This document shows, piece by piece, positions 1 through 8,767 of a DNA stretch of 64,000 nt. The stretch spans positions 1-64,000 of the forward strand of contig NZ_BAABHD010000023.1 of the NCBI RefSeq assembly GCF_039541915.1. The letters are read 5' to 3'. Both the position numbers and the translations under genes were made by a program. The notes beneath the pieces are model-generated. The model was not told the origin of the DNA. It saw only the letters and a list, made by a program, of their open reading frames with translations, and did not search any database. Numbering within the stretch: position 1 is the first letter of the stretch; each line of letters begins with the position of its first letter. This DNA is from Nibrella saemangeumensis. GTDB lineage: Bacteria > Bacteroidota > Bacteroidia > Cytophagales > Spirosomataceae.

Positions 1-1
1 G

Positions 2-1090
2 AACGCTATACCTAACCAGAGTGGCACCGCCGGTACGGCCTTCAGCTACACCGTGCCTACTAACACCTTCAGTGATCCGGATGGCGATGTGCTCGCCTAC
101 CAGATTACGGGCCTGCCTGCTGGTCTGACAGCTAATGGCCTCAGCATATCGGGCACACCCACTACAGCTGGTACAGCCACAATCACCGTCCGGGCTACCG
201 ATCCAGCCGGGCTCTCTGTGAGCGCCACCTTCAGCCTGTCAGTCGCTGCGGCCCCGGTGGCTAACCGCGCTCCGGTGGTGCAGAACGCCATTCCTAACCA
301 GAGCGGCACCGCCGGTACGGCCTTCAGCTACACCGTGCCTACTAACACCTTCAGCGATCCGGATGGCGATGTGCTGGCCTACCAGATCACGGGCCTGCCC
401 GCCGGGCTGTCGGCCAATGGCCTCAGCATCTCGGGCACACCGACCACAGCCGGCACAGCTACCGTAACGGTGAAAGCTACCGATCCCGCCGGGCTCAACG
501 TCAGCACCGCCTTCAGCCTCGCCATAGCTGCGGCCCCGGTGGCTAACCGCGCCCCGGTGGTGCAGAACGCCATTCCTAACCAGAGCGGCACCGCCGGTAC
601 GGCCTTCAGCTACACCGTGCCTACTAACACCTTCAGCGATCCCGATGGGGATGTGCTGGCCTACCAGATCACGGGCCTGCCCGCCGGGCTGTCGGCCAAT
701 GGCCTGAGCATATCGGGCACACCCACCACGGTTGGCACAGCCACAATCACCGTCCGGGCCACCGATCCGGCTGGGCTCAACGTCAGCGCCACCTTCAGCC
801 TCGCCATAGCTGCGGCCCCGGTGGCTAACCGCGCCCCGGTGGTAGCTAATCCCATTCCTAACCAGAATGGCAGGTTAAGCACCGTTTTCAACTATACCGT
901 GCCCACCAGCACCTTCAGCGATCCCGACGGCGATGTGCTGACGTATCGGATCAGTGGCTTACCTGCCGGCTTGTCCTCTAAGGGACTAACCATTTCGGGT
1001 ACACCGAAAAAAACAGGTACATCAACGATCAGCGTTCGGGCCACTGATCCGGATGGACTCGCAGTTACGGCAACGTTTAATCTCATTGTA
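2..1090 (+). repeat. Tandem 282-bp coding repeats, about 4 units
   Basis: Units recur with an exact 282-bp period (equivalent points at 262, 544 and 826). The first three are almost identical at the DNA level, including synonymous sites, while the unit from about 826 to 1090 differs throughout. The array continues to the left of the window. The pattern indicates recent homogenisation or expansion by recombination. Confidence 0.9.
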
Positions 1091-1381
1091 AGTAACAGCA
1101 GTACGCGTATTGGTGTTGCTTCGGAAGAGACTGGGGATTGGATCATTTATCCGAATCCTGCGGAAGACTATGTAACGATATCCCTGCCGGAGGGCACGGA
1201 TCAGTCCCGCTTGTCGGTTGCCTTTATCGCTACCATTGGCGCACGAATCCCGGCGGAGTCCGTTGAGGAGGTTCCCGGAGGCTTGCGGGTTCCGGTCCAG
1301 CGTTTAACACCGGGTTTATACATCCTGACGGTGAGCTCAGATCAGGGTGTCCTGATGGCGAAAAAGTTTCTGAAGAAATAA
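2..1381 (+). CDS. T9SS-sorted repeat adhesin, 3' part (5' end outside window)
   Basis: The reading frame is open from base 2, so this is the C-terminal 459 residues of a larger cell-surface or secreted protein. It holds about four copies of a 94-residue module (282 bp). Each runs from an NRAPVV start through FSDPDGDVL and ISGTPTTAGT to ATDPAGL, the pattern of putative-Ig (He_PIG)/cadherin-like beta-sandwich domains. The first three copies are nearly identical and the last has diverged. The final 80 residues, beginning IIYPNPAEDYV and ending in Lys-Lys, are a type A T9SS sorting domain, so export by the type IX system and surface anchoring or release are expected. A strong hairpin terminator follows. 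The ligand is unknown; adhesion is inferred from architecture only. Confidence 0.85.
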   Translation, partial: NAIPNQSGTAGTAFSYTVPTNTFSDPDGDVLAYQITGLPAGLTANGLSISGTPTTAGTATITVRATDPAGLSVSATFSLSVAAAPVANRAPVVQNAIPNQSGTAGTAFSYTVPTNTFSDPDGDVLAYQITGLPAGLSANGLSISGTPTTAGTATVTVKATDPAGLNVSTAFSLAIAAAPVANRAPVVQNAIPNQSGTAGTAFSYTVPTNTFSDPDGDVLAYQITGLPAGLSANGLSISGTPTTVGTATITVRATDPAGLNVSATFSLAIAAAPVANRAPVVANPIPNQNGRLSTVFNYTVPTSTFSDPDGDVLTYRISGLPAGLSSKGLTISGTPKKTGTSTISVRATDPDGLAVTATFNLIVSNSSTRIGVASEETGDWIIYPNPAEDYVTISLPEGTDQSRLSVAFIATIGARIPAESVEEVPGGLRVPVQRLTPGLYILTVSSDQGVLMAKKFLKK

Positions 1382-1406
1382 CGGCCCACCGGGTAGTTCG
1401 TTTTCC

Positions 1407-1433
1407 AGCCCAGCATTAATGCTGGGCTTTTTA
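1407..1433 (+). terminator. Rho-independent terminator of the adhesin gene
   Basis: A 10-bp perfect stem (AGCCCAGCAT with ATGCTGGGCT) is followed by a T-rich run. It lies between the adhesin stop at 1381 and the ABC exporter start at 1449. It argues against any upstream start at 1419 for the next gene, which would lie inside the hairpin. Confidence 0.85.
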
Positions 1434-1448
1434 TTGTATATTCAACTG

Positions 1449-2294
1449 ATGCTATCCGTAGAGAACCTGTCTTACCGATACCCGCACAACGCAGACCTGA
1501 CCCTGCAACAACTCGACTTTGCGATTGCACAGGGAGAAGTGTTTGGTTTTCTGGGGCCGAGCGGCAGCGGCAAAAGTACCACGCAGAAGATCCTGTATAA
1601 ACTACTCACCGGCTACGAAGGAACGATTCATTTTGCGGGAAAGCCGTTGGCCGATTGGGGCCGCGAATTTTATGAGCAGATCGGCGTATCGTTTGAATTG
1701 CCGAATCATTATACGAAACTGACCGCCGAGGAAAACCTGCGTTTCTTTTCGTCGTTCTACGCGCGGCCAGCCGGTAACCTCCATGAATGGCTGGATAAGG
1801 TGGGGCTGGGTACCGATGCCAACAAACCGGTGGCCGATTTCTCAAAGGGTATGAAGATGCGGCTGAACTTTGTCAGGGCGCTGCTGCACAACCCGGATGT
1901 CTTGTTTCTGGACGAGCCGACCTCCGGGCTGGACCCCATTAATGCCGGCAAGATCAAACGCATTATCCGCGAACTGAAAGCGCAGGGTAAAACCATTTTT
2001 ATTACCACCCACAACATGTTCGATGCTGACCAGTTGTGCGACCGGGTAGCCTTGCTGCACCAGGGACAGATCAAAGCACTCGATAGTCCGGCGACGCTTA
2101 AGCTACAGTACGGCACCCGGAATGTGCGCGTAACCACCCGCAACGAACCCGACCAGGTATTTCCCCTGGATTCGCTGGGGCACAACCCGGATTTCATGAG
2201 GCTGCTGCAACTGAATCAGATTGAGACGATCCACTCACAGGAAGCTACGCTTGAAGAAGTTTTCATCAAAATAACCGGCCGGCAATTGGTATGA
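1449..2294 (+). CDS. ABC transporter ATP-binding protein (ABC-2 exporter)
   Basis: This is a 281-residue cytoplasmic ATPase that energises the two membrane proteins encoded directly downstream. Walker A is GPSGSGKST at residues 36-44, an ABC signature-like FSKGMKMRL lies near residue 126, and Walker B is LFLDEPTSGLDP near residue 150 with a following H-loop (TTHN). The C-terminal 60 residues are a small accessory domain as in NatA/drug-exporter ATPases. ATG at 1449 is chosen because an upstream GTG/TTG-type start would lie in the preceding terminator. The stop overlaps the next ATG by 4 nt (ATGA), so translational coupling is likely. Substrate is unknown. The one-ATPase, two-short-permease plan recalls fluoroquinolone-export type systems, but that is only a resemblance. 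Confidence 0.9.
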   Translation: MLSVENLSYRYPHNADLTLQQLDFAIAQGEVFGFLGPSGSGKSTTQKILYKLLTGYEGTIHFAGKPLADWGREFYEQIGVSFELPNHYTKLTAEENLRFFSSFYARPAGNLHEWLDKVGLGTDANKPVADFSKGMKMRLNFVRALLHNPDVLFLDEPTSGLDPINAGKIKRIIRELKAQGKTIFITTHNMFDADQLCDRVALLHQGQIKALDSPATLKLQYGTRNVRVTTRNEPDQVFPLDSLGHNPDFMRLLQLNQIETIHSQEATLEEVFIKITGRQLV

Positions 2295-2980
2295 ATGCAA
2301 TCCTGAACCTGATGCGGTGGGATATAATTCTGCTGAACCGGAACCGGCTCTTCGTGATTGCCGCCATAGTTACGCTGATGTACGTGGGCCTGTTTTATCT
2401 GTTCAGCCCCTTAGGAGACCTTACTATTCTGCTGGTCATCCTGATCTACAATGATCCGGTGGTGACGGGATACCTCTTTGCCGGCGTATTGTGGCTGTTC
2501 GACCGGAACCAGCATACGCTGCAGGCTCTCTCGGTACTGCCCCTGCCCCTGAAATCTTACCTGCTCGCCAAAACACTGGTACTGTCGTTGCTGGCTACCC
2601 TTCTTTCATTTATTATGACCATTGCTACCAAAGGACTAACCTTTAATGGTTTCCACCTGGCAGTATCCGTGTTTGGTTCGGCGTTTCTGTTTTCCTGTTT
2701 CGGCTTCGCCATCGGCGCCTTAACCAGAAGCTTTAATCAGTTTCTGCTGTACTCCATACCTTTCTTTGTGGTAGCAGCCCTGCCCTTTCTGCCGATGTTC
2801 GGCGTTGGGCAACCGCTTTATTTTGTTTTACTGCCGTCCACCGGTGGCATCGAACTGTTACAGGCGGCATTTACCGACCAGCCCATTGGATATGTCCTGC
2901 TGCTGTACGGCCACTTGCTGCTCTGGATGTGGCTTAGCTGGCTTCTGGCGCTTCGTATCACACAACATCAACTCACATGA
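2291..2980 (+). CDS. ABC-2 type permease subunit 1
   Basis: This 229-residue, very hydrophobic protein has about six membrane segments (for example residues 18-38, 50-75, 95-120, 125-145, 150-175 and 200-222). It has no enzymatic motif. It overlaps the ATPase gene by 4 nt upstream and the second permease gene by 4 nt downstream. That arrangement and the hydropathy identify it as half of the membrane channel of an ABC-2 exporter. Sequence alone does not reveal the substrate. Confidence 0.8.
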   Translation: MNAILNLMRWDIILLNRNRLFVIAAIVTLMYVGLFYLFSPLGDLTILLVILIYNDPVVTGYLFAGVLWLFDRNQHTLQALSVLPLPLKSYLLAKTLVLSLLATLLSFIMTIATKGLTFNGFHLAVSVFGSAFLFSCFGFAIGALTRSFNQFLLYSIPFFVVAALPFLPMFGVGQPLYFVLLPSTGGIELLQAAFTDQPIGYVLLLYGHLLLWMWLSWLLALRITQHQLT

Positions 2981-3699
2981 ACTCCTTTCTGGCTCTTAGC
3001 GCTACCGATTTTCGATCTACCTTCCGGGAGCCTATTTTCCGGGGTATTCTGGCCTTTCCCTTGCTGTGCTTTTTCATAATCCGGTGGGGTGTTCCACTGC
3101 TGGTGGAGCAATTTCCAATAATGGCTCCTTACCGGCTGGTGTTACTGATGTGGGGGTGCTTGCAGTCGGCCACGATGTTTGGCTTCATTTACGGCTTTCT
3201 GCTGCTGGAGGAGAAAGAAGAAAACCTTTGGCAGGTAATACGGGTCCTCCCGGTATCGGGCATCAGACTCACCTTCTCGCGGTTGCTGGTAGGCCTGGTG
3301 GTATCGGCGCTGGTCAACTTCACGCTCATCCACTGGGGCCGGATTGCCCAGTTCCCTCCTAGTATTGAAATACTCCTGGCCCTGCAATTCAGCCTGGGGG
3401 CTCCCCTGATTGCCCTTTGGCTGGGAGCAATGGCCAAAAACCGAATTGAAGGACTGGCTCAGATGAAGATCCTGAACACGCTCCTGATCAGCCCCGGCCT
3501 TATTTATTTTATCCTGCACCCGGCCGCGCACATCACCGGCCTGGTGCCTACCTACTGGACATTTCGAAGCATGGAAGCCGGGGCCAGACTAAATCAGACA
3601 GGCCTTACGTCTTTCTTTGTATACTACGGTATTGGCTGTGCTTTCTACGCGCTGGTGCTTTACCTGTTGAACCGGCGACTGCAGCAAAGTCTGGTCTGA
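2977..3699 (+). CDS. ABC-2 type permease subunit 2
   Basis: This 240-residue polytopic protein has about six predicted membrane helices and starts inside the end of the previous gene (ATGA overlap). Its size and hydropathy match the preceding permease, and the two probably form a heterodimeric channel with the ATPase encoded at 1449-2294. A charged loop around residues 75-85 (LLLEEKEENLW) is the kind of cytoplasmic coupling segment seen in ABC-2 permeases. It is the last gene of the operon; convergent transcription follows. Confidence 0.8.
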   Translation: MNSFLALSATDFRSTFREPIFRGILAFPLLCFFIIRWGVPLLVEQFPIMAPYRLVLLMWGCLQSATMFGFIYGFLLLEEKEENLWQVIRVLPVSGIRLTFSRLLVGLVVSALVNFTLIHWGRIAQFPPSIEILLALQFSLGAPLIALWLGAMAKNRIEGLAQMKILNTLLISPGLIYFILHPAAHITGLVPTYWTFRSMEAGARLNQTGLTSFFVYYGIGCAFYALVLYLLNRRLQQSLV

Positions 3700-3736
3700 G
3701 TACTCCGGCACACCGTTTCGGGAAAAGCCGGTGCAT

Positions 3737-3774
3737 AAAAAAAGAGCAACACCCGTTTATGGGGTACTGCTCTT
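3737..3774 (-). terminator. Terminator of the small minus-strand gene
   Basis: Read on the minus strand, an imperfect stem (AAGAGCAGTACCC with GGGTGTTGCTCTT) is followed by a run of seven T. It lies just beyond the stop of the 67-residue gene at 3816, and on the plus strand it could also end the ABC operon. Confidence 0.7.
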
Positions 3775-3815
3775 CAATAGCGGTTACGGTCAATTCGCCG
3801 AATGGGAATGGCCGC

Positions 3816-4019
3816 TCAACGAAGCTTTATATACTGCTTTTTCTTGATCATAAACGTGGGCAGGCCGCTGGTCATGTAATCGCCGATAGGCTGGTTGTAC
3901 AACAGACGGAACTGCTTCTCCAGAGCGTCAAGGTCAGGGTTGGCGTTGCTGTTCTGGTGGGTCTTGTAAAACTCGTCTCCGAGCAGGCTGGAAATAATGA
4001 AGAAGCGGTCGAAGTTCAT
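3816..4019 (-). CDS. Small conserved-type hypothetical protein, 67 aa
   Basis: This is a 67-residue soluble protein starting MNFDRFFIISSLLGDEFY and ending KKKQYIKLR, with no signal peptide or known motif. The start at 4019 is preferred over an in-frame ATG at 4130. The upstream extension is Cys/Asn-rich and unlike the rest, and the ATG is preceded by an A-rich stretch usual for Bacteroidota starts. A good terminator on its own strand directly downstream supports a real transcript. Composition (central DLDALEKQFRLLY helix, basic tail) suggests a compact helical protein. Function unknown. Confidence 0.55.
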   Translation of the reverse strand: MNFDRFFIISSLLGDEFYKTHQNSNANPDLDALEKQFRLLYNQPIGDYMTSGLPTFMIKKKQYIKLR

Positions 4020-4343
4020 CTTTGTAGTTAGGTGTCTTACTAGATTTAAGTCAAAGTTCGGTGATTGACAAGCACTAAAACAACAGCCTGGATTAGAATT
4101 AATCGCCCTTTCATTATTATTTAATTGCAATTTTATCTGCGTTAAAAAGAAGGGTAGAATTGTTCATAGGCCCGGCTCTTGTGGAAGAATTTGCTAAGGC
4201 GAACCTACTTATTAAACCGGAGACTTAAAAAAAAATCGATTATACGGTAATATTCAAAAAACAATCCCATCCGGCATCAGTTACCCCAATTACCGAACGG
4301 GCTTTTACCAGGGCTGGGAAATTAACTTTACCGGTTCCGGTTC
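4020..4343. other. Intergenic region without recognised gene
   Basis: These 324 bp lie between the start of the 67-aa gene and the 3' end of the aminopeptidase gene. The left part should hold the promoter of the small gene. The middle is A-rich (a run of nine A near 4226-4234). I see no clear open frame, strong hairpin or repeat. Confidence 0.5.
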
Positions 4344-6926
4344 TTAAAAATCCCGGAACTGCTCATACATTTCCTTCAACCGGGCGTCGCGCTCGCTGCC
4401 GCGAATATCACGCCGGATGGCTTTTACCCCTTCAATATCCTGCAATAATCCTAATACCTGGTAAGCTCCGAAACGAACAAAGTGGGCAGCATCATTGCGG
4501 GCGGTACTTTCCAGCAACGGAATGGCCCGGCGCTGTATGTCCGGGCTCGACTTAATCAGGTATTTCCCAAACACCTGCAGGAAGTTATACTGATCCTGTG
4601 GCTTTAGGGTCTTTAGTTTTTCCACAAACCAGTCGTACCGTTTTTCGTCGGGTGTGCCGGCGTAGTAGTTTGCTACGGCCGTGATAATGTCTCCGTTGGG
4701 GACCTGCTCAAACCGCGACACAATCTGGGCCGCATCGCCAGGCTTGTTCATCAGATACGCATCCAGGGCCGCCGACACCACCGAATACGATGAGTCGTTG
4801 ATGGCCTCGCGGAAGATGGGTTCATTGACGTTATCGGCAAACGACGCCAGCGTCACTACAGCCTCGGTCCTGACGGCCGGCTTCTCGTCGCTGCGTACTT
4901 TGCCCTGCACGATCCGCTCAATATCCTGGAACTGCGGACCGTCGTATTCGGCAAAGTTGCTGATGGCGACCTGCCGGATCTTCCAGAACGGATCGTTCAT
5001 AGCGGTGATCATCATCCTCCGAACGGTCGAATCGACCAGGGCCCTTTTATCTTCCAGGCGGGTGATGGCCTCGTATTTGTCCTGGTAGGTGTCGGCATGG
5101 TAGTACTGAAAGACCAGTTCTTTGCGGTTTTTTTCCTGCTCCACCGTACCGATGATCCGGTGATCAGCGTCGAAGATGACCAGGTCGGGGCGCTGCTCGG
5201 CGGGGAAGGTGAGCGACTGCTTCGCTTTATCGACCACCACATCGTAGCTTCGCTTCTGGCCTTTCACCCAGACATCTACCTTCACCGGCAGCCGGTAAAT
5301 GGGGGTGGTGGTAGAATCCTGCTGCTGTGTGACTTTCAGCGTCACCTTACCGGAGGCATAGTCCGGCTCCACTTTTACCAGGGCATGGCCGGGCGACAGG
5401 AAATACTGCTCGAAGAACCAGGTAAGATCTTCGCCGGTCACCTCCTCGAAAGCTATGCGCAGATCGGCCAGTTCGGCGGTACCGAAGCGGTTGCGAGTCA
5501 GGTACCGGTTCATGGCGGCAAAAAAGGCATCGTCGCCGACAATCTTCCGGAGCAGGTGCAGCACCCGGCCTCCTTTGGCGTAGGAGTGGTGGTCGAACAT
5601 CTGCTCGCGATCGGTATACCCGTAGCGGATCAGCGGCTCCTGCTTTTGCTCGGCCTCAGCCAGGTACTGGTTCAGATCTGACTGACCGTGCATATCGGCC
5701 TCGTAGGGGCTGCGGGCGTACTCAAACCAGAGGTATTCGGCGTAGTTGGCAAACGACTCGTTGAGGGGCAGGTTGGCCCAGGATTCGCAGGTGACCAGGT
5801 TGCCGAACCAGTGGTGGGCCAGTTCGTGGGCAATCACCGCATCGGAATTTTCATCGGCCAGTTGGCGGTCGTCCATCTGCACCGATTCGCCATGAACAGT
5901 GGCGGTGGTATTTTCCATGGCTCCGCTCACAAAATTGCGCACGGCTATCTGGCTGTACTTGTCCCAGGGGTATTCGATGCCGAAGATATTGGAGAAAAAC
6001 GCGATCATCTCCGGCGTGCGGCCAAAAATAGCGCGGGCGTATTTCTCGTAAGCCGGCTCAACATAATAGCTCACCTCCAGCCCGTTGGCCATTTCGTCTT
6101 TTACATAAGCGAATTCGCCCACGGCGATCATGGTCAGGTAAGGCGCGTGGGGTTTATTCTGTATCCAGTAATCGGTGCGGGTGCCGTCGGCGTTGTTTTG
6201 GGAGGAAACCAGCCGGCCATTCGAGAGGGTGCGGTACTTGCTGTCGACGGTCAGGTAGATCTCCTGCGTCATTTTCTCGTTGGGCGTGTCGATGGTCGGA
6301 AACCAGCAGGAGTTGGCCTCCGTCTCGCCCTGGGTCCAGATCTGGCGCGGCTTGTTGGGTTCAGAGCCGTCGTGGTTAATAAAGTACAGCCCTTTATCGC
6401 TGGTGGTAGCGCCTTCGGAGCGCCCCGTCACAAAGGGCAACTCGTTGGGTTTGGCGGTGTATTCAATCTGAATATCAAACGTGTCTTTACGGGTGTAGGT
6501 GCGTGGCAGCGTTACCCGGAGCACCCGGCGGTCGGTGTAGGTGTAGTTCAGTTTATCAAACACATATTGGGTGGCCGGCTGCCGCTGCCGGGCGTCGGCG
6601 CTTACCAGCGTATCGATCAGGTGAACACTTTTGATGTCAAACCCTTTGGCATCAATCTCCAGGGTATTCTGCGGGTAGAAATAAGGCTTGACGCGCAGCG
6701 TAGCTTTACCGAGCACATGCTGCCGGTTCCAGTCGAAGCGCAGATTCAGCCGGGTATGCAGCAGGTCATGTTTCAGGGTGCGGCTGGCGTTGTAAGGGCC
6801 TTTGCGGACCACAGGCCCAGCCGATCGCCGGACGGAGTCCGCACCTTTCCCCGCCTGCGCCAGCACAAGGCTTCCGCCGGCAGTCAAAAAGCTAATCAGA
6901 AGAAATAATGTAACGATCTTTTTCAT
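4344..6926 (-). CDS. M1 family zinc aminopeptidase, exported
   Basis: This is an 860-residue gluzincin peptidase predicted to remove N-terminal amino acids from peptides outside the cytoplasm. A signal peptide covers about residues 1-24 (KKIVTLFLLISFLTAGG core). The exopeptidase motif GAMEN is near residue 334 and the zinc site HELAHHW near residue 366, with the usual third ligand Glu expected about 20 residues later (NESFANY). The C-terminal 300 residues look like the HEAT/ARM-like domain of M1 enzymes. The ATG at 6926 is chosen over a GTG one codon upstream. The length fits the family (about 850-900). It is transcribed alone after the LolC/E-like gene. Confidence 0.93.
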   Translation of the reverse strand: MKKIVTLFLLISFLTAGGSLVLAQAGKGADSVRRSAGPVVRKGPYNASRTLKHDLLHTRLNLRFDWNRQHVLGKATLRVKPYFYPQNTLEIDAKGFDIKSVHLIDTLVSADARQRQPATQYVFDKLNYTYTDRRVLRVTLPRTYTRKDTFDIQIEYTAKPNELPFVTGRSEGATTSDKGLYFINHDGSEPNKPRQIWTQGETEANSCWFPTIDTPNEKMTQEIYLTVDSKYRTLSNGRLVSSQNNADGTRTDYWIQNKPHAPYLTMIAVGEFAYVKDEMANGLEVSYYVEPAYEKYARAIFGRTPEMIAFFSNIFGIEYPWDKYSQIAVRNFVSGAMENTTATVHGESVQMDDRQLADENSDAVIAHELAHHWFGNLVTCESWANLPLNESFANYAEYLWFEYARSPYEADMHGQSDLNQYLAEAEQKQEPLIRYGYTDREQMFDHHSYAKGGRVLHLLRKIVGDDAFFAAMNRYLTRNRFGTAELADLRIAFEEVTGEDLTWFFEQYFLSPGHALVKVEPDYASGKVTLKVTQQQDSTTTPIYRLPVKVDVWVKGQKRSYDVVVDKAKQSLTFPAEQRPDLVIFDADHRIIGTVEQEKNRKELVFQYYHADTYQDKYEAITRLEDKRALVDSTVRRMMITAMNDPFWKIRQVAISNFAEYDGPQFQDIERIVQGKVRSDEKPAVRTEAVVTLASFADNVNEPIFREAINDSSYSVVSAALDAYLMNKPGDAAQIVSRFEQVPNGDIITAVANYYAGTPDEKRYDWFVEKLKTLKPQDQYNFLQVFGKYLIKSSPDIQRRAIPLLESTARNDAAHFVRFGAYQVLGLLQDIEGVKAIRRDIRGSERDARLKEMYEQFRDF

Positions 6927-6970
6927 CACTGCACGTACAAGTCAACACTGCCAGCTCAACGCTCCATGAG

Positions 6971-8182
6971 TCAGGTCATGCTCCGGGCGGCCCGCTGGGC
7001 CGGAAACCAGGAAGTCAGCAGGGTTATTAAAATCACAACGGTTCCCGTCAGTATCAGATCGCCGGCCTCTACCCGCACGGGATAGGCATCAATAATAGAA
7101 CTGACGGTTCCCATCTGGACAAACCCATACTCCTCCTGCAACAGGCATAATCCAACCCCTAACGCCAGCCCGACCAGCGCGCCAATAAGCGCGATGATGG
7201 TCCCTTCTGTCAGAAAGATACGCCGGATCAGACCGGGCGTGGCACCCATGGCGTTGAGAATCCGAATGTCTTCTTTCTTTTCGATAACAAGCATCGACAG
7301 CGAAAAGAAAATATTCATGGAGGCCACCAGAATGATAAACGACAGGGTAAGCGCCACAAACAGTTTTTCGATGCGGATGGCCCGGTACAGATCGGTATTC
7401 AGGTCATCGCGGTCCCGGATCTGCAGCGATTCGCCGACAACGGGCAGCAGTGCTTTCTTAACCGTAGCCAATTCAGCCCTGGGGGCCAGTTGAATTTCAA
7501 TGTTGGTTAGCTCGTCGGGCTCATAGTCAACAAGCGCCCGCACCACAGAGATAGGCGCAATTACATAGTCATCGTAGCGCTGCTCGATGAAAAATACGCC
7601 GGACACATTCAGGGCCTGCTGGTTGAAGGCATCGGTAGACAGCACCGAGAGCGTAGCGCCCCGCTGCGGGTACCACAACTCCAGCGGAGTCAGCACATCT
7701 TCGCGCCGGATGCTGAGCTCATTCCGGACCCCCTCGGCCACCACGGCAAAGGTAGCATTGTTGTCGCGCAGCAGCAGCCGGCCTTCCACCACGGCCGTGT
7801 CGAGCTGCCGCCGTTGCAGGTAGTTCTCTTCAACGCCCTTGAGTTTCACCACCGTCTGCGCATCGGCGTATCGCGCCAGCGCATTGTCTTCGATCACCGA
7901 CGTAACCAGGCCCACCCCCGGTGTCTGCCGGATACGGGTCAGCAGGGTGTCCGATGCCTGAAAGCGCTTGCCCTGCTTTGGCGAAATGGTCAGATCCGCT
8001 TCAAAGGTCTTGAAGATCGCCCGGTTAAGCTCTTCCATACCGTTGAATACTGACAGCACGACTACCAGCGCCATTGTACCCACGCCAACGCCGAGCATCG
8101 ACAGGATCGACAGCATACTGATGAAGCTGCGCTTCTTCCGACTGAAAAAATACCGGTGGGCAATCCAATAAGGCAAATTCAT
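6971..8182 (-). CDS. LolC/LolE-type ABC permease (FtsX-like/MacB fold)
   Basis: This is a 403-residue inner-membrane protein. It has an N-terminal MNLPYWIAHRYFFSRKK start, one membrane segment near residues 25-50, a periplasmic domain of about 220 residues, and three C-terminal membrane segments with the FtsX-family pattern (FVALTLSFIILVASMNIF; ILNAMGATPGLIRRIF). This is the layout of lipoprotein-releasing permeases that pull lipoproteins from the inner membrane for delivery to the outer membrane. The matching ATPase is probably LolD at 54993-55676, far away in the window, which is usual in Bacteroidota. It starts 2 nt after the rbfA stop, so the two are co-transcribed. Confidence 0.88.
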   Translation of the reverse strand: MNLPYWIAHRYFFSRKKRSFISMLSILSMLGVGVGTMALVVVLSVFNGMEELNRAIFKTFEADLTISPKQGKRFQASDTLLTRIRQTPGVGLVTSVIEDNALARYADAQTVVKLKGVEENYLQRRQLDTAVVEGRLLLRDNNATFAVVAEGVRNELSIRREDVLTPLELWYPQRGATLSVLSTDAFNQQALNVSGVFFIEQRYDDYVIAPISVVRALVDYEPDELTNIEIQLAPRAELATVKKALLPVVGESLQIRDRDDLNTDLYRAIRIEKLFVALTLSFIILVASMNIFFSLSMLVIEKKEDIRILNAMGATPGLIRRIFLTEGTIIALIGALVGLALGVGLCLLQEEYGFVQMGTVSSIIDAYPVRVEAGDLILTGTVVILITLLTSWFPAQRAARSMT

Positions 8183-8184
8183 GG

Positions 8185-8562
8185 TTATTCCTCTTCTTCC
8201 TCGGGTGGTGCGGGGGGAATATCGAGGCCGGCAAACAATTTATCCATTTGGGCGGCATACTCGGCCGTATCGTCCAGAAAAAACTGGAGGTCCGGTACGA
8301 TGCGCAGCTGGTGGCGTACCCGCTCACCAAGATGCTGACGGATACTCCGGCTTTTTTCGCGAATGGTATCCAGCAGCAGGTTTTTATTTTTAGTGGCCAG
8401 AAAACTCAGGTATATCCTGGCAATGCTCAGATCGGGTGAGATACGCACGTTGGTCACGGTGATGAAGGCCCCGCCAAACTGGTGCGCCATCTCCCGCTGA
8501 AATATCTCACTTAAATCTTTTTGCACCTGACGGGCTACTTTTTGTTGTCTCTTTGATTCCAT
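8185..8562 (-). CDS. rbfA: Ribosome-binding factor A
   Basis: This 125-residue KH-fold protein binds the 30S subunit and helps mature the 5' end of 16S rRNA, especially in the cold. The family pattern is clear: ESKRQQKVARQVQKDLSEI at the N-terminus, VTNVRISPDLSIARIYLSF in the first half, and RHQLRIVPDLQFFLDDT before a Pro/Glu-rich acidic tail. I chose the ATG at 8562 because the family usually begins a few residues before the KVARQ helix. An in-frame ATG at 8571 would add three residues. It leads a two-gene operon with the LolC/E-like permease. Confidence 0.93.
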   Translation of the reverse strand: MESKRQQKVARQVQKDLSEIFQREMAHQFGGAFITVTNVRISPDLSIARIYLSFLATKNKNLLLDTIREKSRSIRQHLGERVRHQLRIVPDLQFFLDDTAEYAAQMDKLFAGLDIPPAPPEEEEE

Positions 8563-8767
8563 AAGCTGCATTAAGTCTCAGGCTGAGGGTATAACCCCGC
8601 CGGACCGGGTTTGTTAACATCACGTAACAGAGGTATTCTCCTACCAGAAAACGAGCCGGTAAAGCGGATCGGTCTGCGACGGACTGCAAATATCCGTACC
8701 TTTTTTCATTCTGCCGAAGAATCGCGTAAATTCGCTCTCTGATGCGTTCTTAATTTTCTGAATTGTC

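Noticed and set aside
2..1090. CRISPR array
   Set aside because: The 282-bp repeats are in-frame protein modules with no spacers. The short palindromes near 26.2-26.4 kb are not regularly spaced either, and no cas gene is present.
1419..1448. Earlier start for the first ABC ATPase gene
   Set aside because: The extension lies in the terminator hairpin of the adhesin gene, and the ABC domain begins right after the ATG at 1449.
5688..6908. A 406-codon plus-strand frame opposite the M1 aminopeptidase
   Set aside because: It is a complement of an identified enzyme gene. The translation is rich in Gly, Val and His as expected for antisense frames, with no motif.
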